Positions 59,786 to 64,000 of a stretch of 64,000 nt of DNA are shown here, one piece after another. Location of the stretch: positions 142,910 to 206,909 of the forward strand of contig JANWWZ010000004.1 in the NCBI GenBank assembly GCA_025057115.1. The letters run 5' to 3'. The stretch comes from Bernardetiaceae bacterium. Lineage in GTDB: Bacteria > Bacteroidota > Bacteroidia > Cytophagales > Thermoflexibacteraceae. The notes beneath the pieces were generated by a model. It did not search any database. It saw only the letters and a program-made list of their open reading frames with translations, and was not told the DNA's origin. The translations under genes and the position numbers were made by a program. The stretch's first letter is position 1, and each line of letters opens with the position of its first letter.

Positions 59786-60721
59786 TTAGTCTAGCAATCG
59801 AGGACCTTCGGTATTGATGGGCGAAATGTAACAATCGGTTTGGATGTTTACTGCTGCGAAGGCTTGTTTCATGGCATGGGCAATGTTTTGTCCTGTGTGG
59901 AGGGAAGTGCTCAGGGCAAACATAGAGGGTCCAGATCCAGAGATGCTACAGCCTAGCGCTCCTGCTTCCATGGCGGCTTTTTTCACTTGGGCAAAGTTGG
60001 GAATGAGCAAAGATCGCATCGGTTCTACGATTTGGTCGTGCAAAGATCTGCTAATGAGAGCGTAGTCCGCCATGAGCAGCCCTGCTACCAAGCCACCTAC
60101 ATTGCCCCACTGAGCAATGGCATCCTTAAGCGGTACGGACTTGCGCAGAATGCTGCGGGCGTCTTCTGTGCGGATTTCTATATGCGGGTGCACTACTGTA
60201 GCAAACAATTCAGAAGGCACGGGCAATTTAACCACATCCAAGGGATCGTAGCTGCGCACTAGGGTAAAACCTCCCAGCAAAGCAGGAGCGACATTATCAG
60301 CATGGGCGGTGCCGCAAGCCACTCGCTCAGCTTCTACGGCAAAAGGCAGCAGTTCCATTCGCGTAAGGGGCTGCCCCATCAGTTCGTTGATGGCAAACAA
60401 GGCAGCTACTGCACTGGCGGCGCTGGAGCCCAATCCACTTCCAAGAGGCATTTTCTTATGCAACTCAATAGAAATGCCTATTCTTAAGCCTAAGTGCTTT
60501 AGAAAAGAATCGACCACTACTCCAGCAGTGTTTTTGGTTGCGTCGCGGCTTAATTTGCCCTCATCGCCAGTGATGAGGATGATTTCTATTTTGCCAGTGT
60601 GGTTTTTCCGCAAAATGACCTCGTCGCCTGGTTCGTAAAGTGCAAATCCCAATACGTCGAATCCACACGCCACATTAGCTACTGTAGCGGGCGCATATAC
60701 GCGTACCGAATCCCTTGTCAT
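59786..60721 (-). CDS. thrB: Homoserine kinase
   Basis: ThrB phosphorylates homoserine for threonine synthesis. The 311-residue GHMP kinase shows the N-terminal RVYAPATVANVACGFDVLGF (7-26), the ATP loop PLGSGLGSSAASAVAA and the C-terminal GCSISGSGPSMFAL. Its product is the substrate of ThrC at 12.4 kb. The two genes are not in one operon here. It lies 69 bp ahead of the TPR gene on the same strand. Confidence 0.94.
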   Translation of the reverse strand: MTRDSVRVYAPATVANVACGFDVLGFALYEPGDEVILRKNHTGKIEIILITGDEGKLSRDATKNTAGVVVDSFLKHLGLRIGISIELHKKMPLGSGLGSSAASAVAALFAINELMGQPLTRMELLPFAVEAERVACGTAHADNVAPALLGGFTLVRSYDPLDVVKLPVPSELFATVVHPHIEIRTEDARSILRKSVPLKDAIAQWGNVGGLVAGLLMADYALISRSLHDQIVEPMRSLLIPNFAQVKKAAMEAGALGCSISGSGPSMFALSTSLHTGQNIAHAMKQAFAAVNIQTDCYISPINTEGPRLLD

Positions 60722-60763
60722 AGCTATTTTTAATACTCAAATATAGCAGCAATCTCGCTTTGC

Positions 60764-61660
60764 TCACTGACCTTCGTACTCTTGAGTAGGCAAGCGACGC
60801 ACTTTTCGCTCTTGCCGGCTGAAGGGAATTCGCAAACGAATGGAAATATGATGCAGGTTGATGTTGGAATTTCGTTTTTGACCAATGATAAAGTTATAGC
60901 CATATGCCAGATGCAATGAATAGCCTTCGGGCATAAATTGTTTGGCAGTAATGCCTAACGAAGGGCGAAAAAAAGGGAAAATATTTTTCACATCGTAGTA
61001 AGTGCCGACTGCTCCACCGTAGAAAAAACGCTTATCTTCTAACCATCCATTAGCAATAAGTCCATAGATGCTATTCCAAGGAGCAAGTTCTAAATGAGCC
61101 CCATAGGAGTACAAAATCTTATTCCACGTAGTCAGCTCGCCGCGAGCAATGCCTATGTCTGCCAACCCCGACTGAAAATATTGCCCTCCAGCTACTAGGG
61201 ACCAAGTTTCCAAGATCGTGAACTCGGGTCGCGAATCTTCAAAAGTAACATCGTTAGGTCGGCAAAGGTTAAAAGTTTGTATAAAAATGTCTTTGTTTTT
61301 GACAAAATCGATAATTACTAAACTATCAGGGCTTAGGTAGCTAATGCGAGCAGTCATGATTGTTGCCCCAGACGACTTTTTAAACAAAACAGTAGAGTCG
61401 TCTATTATTTGCCAAGTACCGGGCTTGCGCAAATTGGAGGAGATAAAAGAGCCATTAGGCAGTACTTCTAAGAATTCGTTAGCACAATCATGGACGCGTA
61501 GGATAGTGTCTCTTCCTAAAGGAGTATCGGCAATGTAAAGGGCTAACGCCCAACGTTTGCCAGGCAGTAACTCTCGGATTAATTTCTGGTTGATTTGCGC
61601 ATGTGTTCTGCAGGTGAGCAGAGCCATAACAGCCAAAAAAATGACAACATGATTAGTCAT
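60764..61660 (-). CDS. Secreted protein, possible lipocalin-like plus beta-barrel, unknown
   Basis: A 298-residue exported protein (signal peptide VVIFLAVMALLTCRTHAQ to about residue 22). The first 100 residues resemble a lipocalin/META-like beta domain (GTWQIIDDSTVLFKKSSGAT). The rest has alternating hydrophobic strands (GGQYFQSGLADIGIARGELT, YGAHLELAPWNSIYGLIANG, FFRPSLGITAKQFMPEGYSL) that look like an outer-membrane barrel with aromatic ends. No family is recognised with confidence. The gene is 42 bp upstream of thrB and 12 bp after the TIGR02757 gene, so it is in the same run of minus-strand genes. Confidence 0.55.
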   Translation of the reverse strand: MTNHVVIFLAVMALLTCRTHAQINQKLIRELLPGKRWALALYIADTPLGRDTILRVHDCANEFLEVLPNGSFISSNLRKPGTWQIIDDSTVLFKKSSGATIMTARISYLSPDSLVIIDFVKNKDIFIQTFNLCRPNDVTFEDSRPEFTILETWSLVAGGQYFQSGLADIGIARGELTTWNKILYSYGAHLELAPWNSIYGLIANGWLEDKRFFYGGAVGTYYDVKNIFPFFRPSLGITAKQFMPEGYSLHLAYGYNFIIGQKRNSNINLHHISIRLRIPFSRQERKVRRLPTQEYEGQ

Positions 61661-61672
61661 ATGGCTTAAAAT

Positions 61673-62482
61673 TTAGGATATGGCAAGCGAAAAGTATTCC
61701 AAACAAGGGTTATGTTTACTAGTCAATCCCAATCCAAAGAGGGCGAAATCGTAGCGCACAGGGTCATTTTTGTCCAAAAGGCGCAGATTTTCAGTTAATT
61801 CCAAGGCAGCTTTCCAATCCGTTTGTCGGCGTTTGAGCAATCCCAGTTTTCGAGCTACTCGTTCTACGTGTAAGTCGAGAGGACAAACCAACTGGGCAGG
61901 TCGGATGCTTGGCCAACAGCCAAAATCTACTCCTGCTTCGTCGCGGCGTACCATCCAGCGCAGAAACATGTTTAAACGCTTGCATGCCGAGTTCCGCTCT
62001 GGAGTGGGAATGTGCTTGCGAGTTCTTGCAGGAGCTTCTGCTAAACTAAAAAAGAGCCGATGAAAGTGAATGAGTCCCTTTTCTACTGTCAAGTCGTCAG
62101 GACTGATAGCATTGCTAAAAGCGGTCTCTAAACTTTCGTGGCGCTGGTAGTACCACTTTAAGAAATGGACAAAGTAGAGCAAGTCTGTTCCGTTAAAGGT
62201 GCGGTGTACAAATTGTGCCAAAGGTCGTAGCTCTTCAGGATGGTGGTTCAAAACAAAGCGATAGGGCTGCCCCTGCATGAGAGCAATTATTTTTTGAGCG
62301 CTTTGAATGATGGTTTTGCGCTGTCCCCAAGCAATTACGGCAGTGAGCAAGCCTATAATTTCCCTATCTTGCAGCAATGAAAAGCGGTGGGGGATTTGAA
62401 TGGGGTCTTCTGCAATAAACTCTGGGCGATTGTATTGACAGGCGTAATGGTCCAGCAATGCTTTTATTTGTTTCAAACCCAT
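61673..62482 (-). CDS. TIGR02757 (DUF2400) family protein
   Basis: A 269-residue member of TIGR02757. Its hallmarks are PIQIPHRFSLLQDREIIGLLTAVIAWGQRKTI and HFLKWYYQRH, with late CPLDLHVERVARKLGLLKRRQTDW, an arrangement reminiscent of helix-hairpin-helix DNA glycosylases of the endonuclease III fold. A DNA-repair role has been suggested for the family but not settled. It follows queE by 19 bp. ATG at 62482 is preferred; a TTG at 62488 is unlikely. Confidence 0.85.
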   Translation of the reverse strand: MGLKQIKALLDHYACQYNRPEFIAEDPIQIPHRFSLLQDREIIGLLTAVIAWGQRKTIIQSAQKIIALMQGQPYRFVLNHHPEELRPLAQFVHRTFNGTDLLYFVHFLKWYYQRHESLETAFSNAISPDDLTVEKGLIHFHRLFFSLAEAPARTRKHIPTPERNSACKRLNMFLRWMVRRDEAGVDFGCWPSIRPAQLVCPLDLHVERVARKLGLLKRRQTDWKAALELTENLRLLDKNDPVRYDFALFGLGLTSKHNPCLEYFSLAIS

Positions 62483-62501
62483 ATGCAAATATTGGGAATG
62501 C

Positions 62502-63116
62502 TTAGGGAATATTCATGAATTTATGCGTTTGCAAAGAAATTCGCCATTGGGGATTTTTTTTGACATATTCCACAATAAACGGCATCATTTGCGAGGATTT
62601 TTCCCACTCGGGTTGCAATAAAAGTTGACAATGAGTAGGTACCACTTTAGCAAACTGCTCAGCAAATGCAAAGTCGCTTTTGTTGTAGATGATTACTTTG
62701 AGTTCGTTAGCATGAGCATAAATTTCTGGGCAAGGTGCCATAAATTTCTTAGGTGAAAAGCAGATCCAGTCCCAAGTACCAGAGAGGGGGTAAGCACCTG
62801 AGGTTTCTAAATGCGTCCTAAACCCTGCTGCTTTAAGGGCTCTTGTAAGAGGAAAAAGATTGTGCATCAATGGCTCTCCGCCTGTGATGACGGCAATGCG
62901 CGCAGGGTACTGAACGGCTTGTTGAAGAATCTCTTCCACTGTTGCTGTGGGGTGTGCATCTATTTGCCAGGATTCTTTTACATCGCACCAAAAGCAACCT
63001 ACCTTACAACCCGCCAGCCTGATAAAAAAAGCAGCATGACCCTGCCAGCAACCTTCTCCTTGAATGGTGTAAAACGCTTCCATGAGCGGAAGCGTTGTTG
63101 CTGCAGCAGCATCCAT
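62502..63116 (-). CDS. queE: 7-carboxy-7-deazaguanine synthase
   Basis: QueE is a radical-SAM enzyme making 7-carboxy-7-deazaguanine, an intermediate of queuosine. The 204-residue protein has the Bacteroidota-type start LPLMEAFYTIQGEGCW and the CxxxCxxC motif with Cys37, Cys41 and Cys44 (GCKVGCFWCDVKES). VITGGEPLMHN follows as the SAM-associated region. queC, queD and queF are not in view. It is the first gene in the minus-strand run to about 56.8 kb; upstream of it lies the decayed region and cas2. Confidence 0.92.
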   Translation of the reverse strand: MDAAAATTLPLMEAFYTIQGEGCWQGHAAFFIRLAGCKVGCFWCDVKESWQIDAHPTATVEEILQQAVQYPARIAVITGGEPLMHNLFPLTRALKAAGFRTHLETSGAYPLSGTWDWICFSPKKFMAPCPEIYAHANELKVIIYNKSDFAFAEQFAKVVPTHCQLLLQPEWEKSSQMMPFIVEYVKKNPQWRISLQTHKFMNIP

Positions 63117-63293
63117 AGTGCAAAGGTATGCGTTGCAGTTGAGAGACTATTGCTTTTGTTAGAAAACATTGGAAGAAATAATTCTAAGCACTGGGTGAAT
63201 ACGACCCGCTAAATGCCCCTAACCAGCAAAAAGATTCTTGCAAGAGGTTCTTTTACTACAGTCTTAAGAATCTGTATCGATATACCTGAGGTT

Positions 63294-63533
63294 CTATTTT
63301 TTGGCTAAGGTTTGGAGACTTTCGCGCAAATTAGCCATTAGCTGATTATAGTTTGCATCCCTGCTTTTGTTGTTCATTTTGCTTTTTCATCCCTGCCTTG
63401 AAAGTACTCTCTAATGTCGTATAACGAAGCGTTGGGGTTGTAAGTGCCTTCTACTGATATCCAAGCAAGTCGCTATCTCTTCTACCCTATAATTCTGATG
63501 CAGCCTCGGCAACATTGTTACCTTCTTACTAGC
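63294..63533 (-). pseudogene. Decayed coding sequence readable only across three frames
   Basis: On the minus strand three consecutive frame segments join into one plausible protein tail. Segment 1 (63533 to about 63456) reads ASKKVTMLPRLHQNYRVEEI and on to CLDIS. Segment 2 (63457-63374) reads VEGTYNPNASLYDIREYFQG then RDEKAK. Segment 3 (63377-63294) reads MNNKSRDANYNQLMANLRES then LQTLAKK and a stop. Each join needs a one- or two-base change. The continuous chemistry across frames is hard to get by chance, so it looks like a frameshifted gene remnant. I do not recognise the family. It lies between queE and cas2. Confidence 0.5.
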
Positions 63534-63542
63534 TTAGGCATA

Positions 63543-63569
63543 TTGAATTATTTTTAGAAATTTTATAAT
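63543..63569 (+). promoter_or_regulatory. Candidate promoter for cas2
   Basis: TTGAAT (63543-63548) and a perfect TATAAT (63564-63569) are separated by 15 nt, a short but possible spacing; TTTGC follows at once, so the site also resembles TAnnTTTGC with one extra base. It is about 20 bp ahead of the cas2 start. Confidence 0.32.
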
Positions 63570-63585
63570 TTGCTCTACAAAACTT

Positions 63586-63855
63586 TTGCTTTTGTATGTG
63601 ATTTTAGTCTATGATTGCGGTGAGAAGCCAGTAGGCAAAATGCTCAAACTGCGCGGACGATACTTGCATTGGATACAAAATTCAGTCTTTGAAGGAGAAA
63701 TTACCGAAGTGAAACTTATGGAACTTGTTAGCAAGGCTTCCAAAATTATGGATTTGGAGGAAGATAGTTTGATTGTTTTCAAAAGTCGAGATCAAAAATG
63801 GTTGGAAAAAGAAATTGTAGGCAAAGAGAAAAACGCTATGGAGAATATTTTGTAA
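63586..63855 (+). CDS. cas2: CRISPR-associated endonuclease Cas2 (no Cas1 visible)
   Basis: An 89-residue Cas2. The first strand LYVILVYDCGEKPVGKMLKL carries the catalytic-type Asp10, followed by RYLHWIQNSVFEGEIT and EDSLIVFKSRDQKW, all typical of Cas2 of type I-B/III-like systems. Cas2 forms the core of the spacer-integration complex with Cas1. Usually cas1 comes directly before it in the same direction; here the gene before it is on the other strand and decayed, and cas2 is followed by an SbcC-like gene. The start is TTG (63586, 63592) or GTG (63598); the protein core is unaffected. No CRISPR repeats are in the window. Cas1, if present, lies to the right. Confidence 0.9.
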   Translation: MLLYVILVYDCGEKPVGKMLKLRGRYLHWIQNSVFEGEITEVKLMELVSKASKIMDLEEDSLIVFKSRDQKWLEKEIVGKEKNAMENIL

Positions 63856-63936
63856 GTTATTTTTGAAGTTGAAATTTCCAACTGCTGATAAAGATTACAT
63901 AGAGATTGTCCGAATATACCTATATGACTGCTTCTC

Positions 63937-64000
63937 ATGAAAATACTTTCTGTTGAAATACAGAATATTCAATCGCTGAGAGGCAAGAATTATATTGATT
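63937..64000 (+). CDS. SbcC/Rad50-like ATPase, N-terminal fragment (runs off window)
   Basis: The first 21 codons only: MKILSVEIQNIQSLRGKNYI, then D. This resembles the start of SbcC/Rad50/SMC-type ABC ATPases (KILxLxLxNxNSLxG...IDF), ahead of the Walker A not yet visible. SbcC with SbcD forms a nuclease acting on DNA ends and hairpins. The gene begins 81 bp after cas2 in the same direction, so it may be cotranscribed with it. Whether it is a housekeeping SbcC or a defence-type ATPase cannot be told from 21 residues. Confidence 0.6.
   Translation, partial: MKILSVEIQNIQSLRGKNYID

Noticed and set aside
63117..64000. CRISPR repeat array near cas2
   Set aside because: I looked for regularly spaced repeats of 25-40 bases on both sides of cas2 and found none; only a short partial dyad (AGTTG/CAACT near 63871) is present.

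Overview
The window is chromosomal DNA of a Bacteroidota bacterium, most likely of the Cytophagales type. The call rests on gene content: a DUF2723 multispanning protein of about 1000 residues, a Bacteroidetes-type arginine decarboxylase, a TIGR02757 protein, MtaB, 67K-type SppA, FloA, a fused DAHP synthase/chorismate mutase, an arginine operon headed by a GNAT enzyme, many secreted TPR and lipoproteins, and candidate promoters of the TTG-N19-21-TAnnTTTG type. Genus cannot be fixed from the sequence alone. No rRNA, tRNA, insertion sequence or CRISPR repeat array was seen. Coding density is high and almost every gene looks intact.

Layout: 0-4.4 kb has the 3' end of metG, a tiny lipoprotein, a Gfo/Idh oxidoreductase, a secreted S33 peptidase-like lipoprotein and a secreted protein. 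4.6-16.2 kb is central metabolism: arginine decarboxylase, aroB, sdaAB, an ACAD10/11-like dehydrogenase, the DUF2723 protein, thrC, a DAO-type flavoprotein and aroG-chorismate mutase. 17.0-20.4 kb is a compact sulfide-oxidation module (ArsR regulator, persulfide dioxygenase with rhodanese domains, sulfide:quinone oxidoreductase, a short DUF6132-like protein). The regulator and quinone oxidoreductase genes share a candidate operator motif. 20.7-28.6 kb holds a cyclase-family hydrolase and, on the other strand, an unusual gene set that looks catabolic: a DUF3598-like protein, aconitase-type large and small subunits, an HpcH/HpaI aldolase, a RedY/HapK-like protein, a STAS-like protein, an SDR and an orphan HyuA. 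I do not recognise the pathway.

28.6-40.7 kb mixes transport (AI-2E family, Na/Pi, LolD-type ATPase), a PduO-type cobalamin adenosyltransferase, a 637-residue D-Ala-D-Ala-ligase-like protein with an extra C-terminal lobe, and secreted proteins. 40.7-45.1 kb has a tightly overlapping minus-strand operon (GNAT, argG, xseB, comB, smpB) with a long structured leader, then two membrane proteins. 45.2-54.2 kb carries sppA, mtaB, greA (with a hairpin plus T-run between promoter and gene), floA, a rhodanese, an HNH nuclease, a porin-like barrel, a phosphopantetheinyl transferase and pruA. 54.5-63.1 kb is a long minus-strand run ending (reading right to left from queE) in a TPR protein and a four-repeat Ig-like protein.

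The right edge (from about 63.2 kb) changes character: a decayed coding sequence readable only across three frames, then cas2 without cas1, then the start of an SbcC/Rad50-like ATPase cut by the window end. It looks like the border of a defence or accessory island and, with the 20.7-28.6 kb cluster, is the best place to look for something undescribed.
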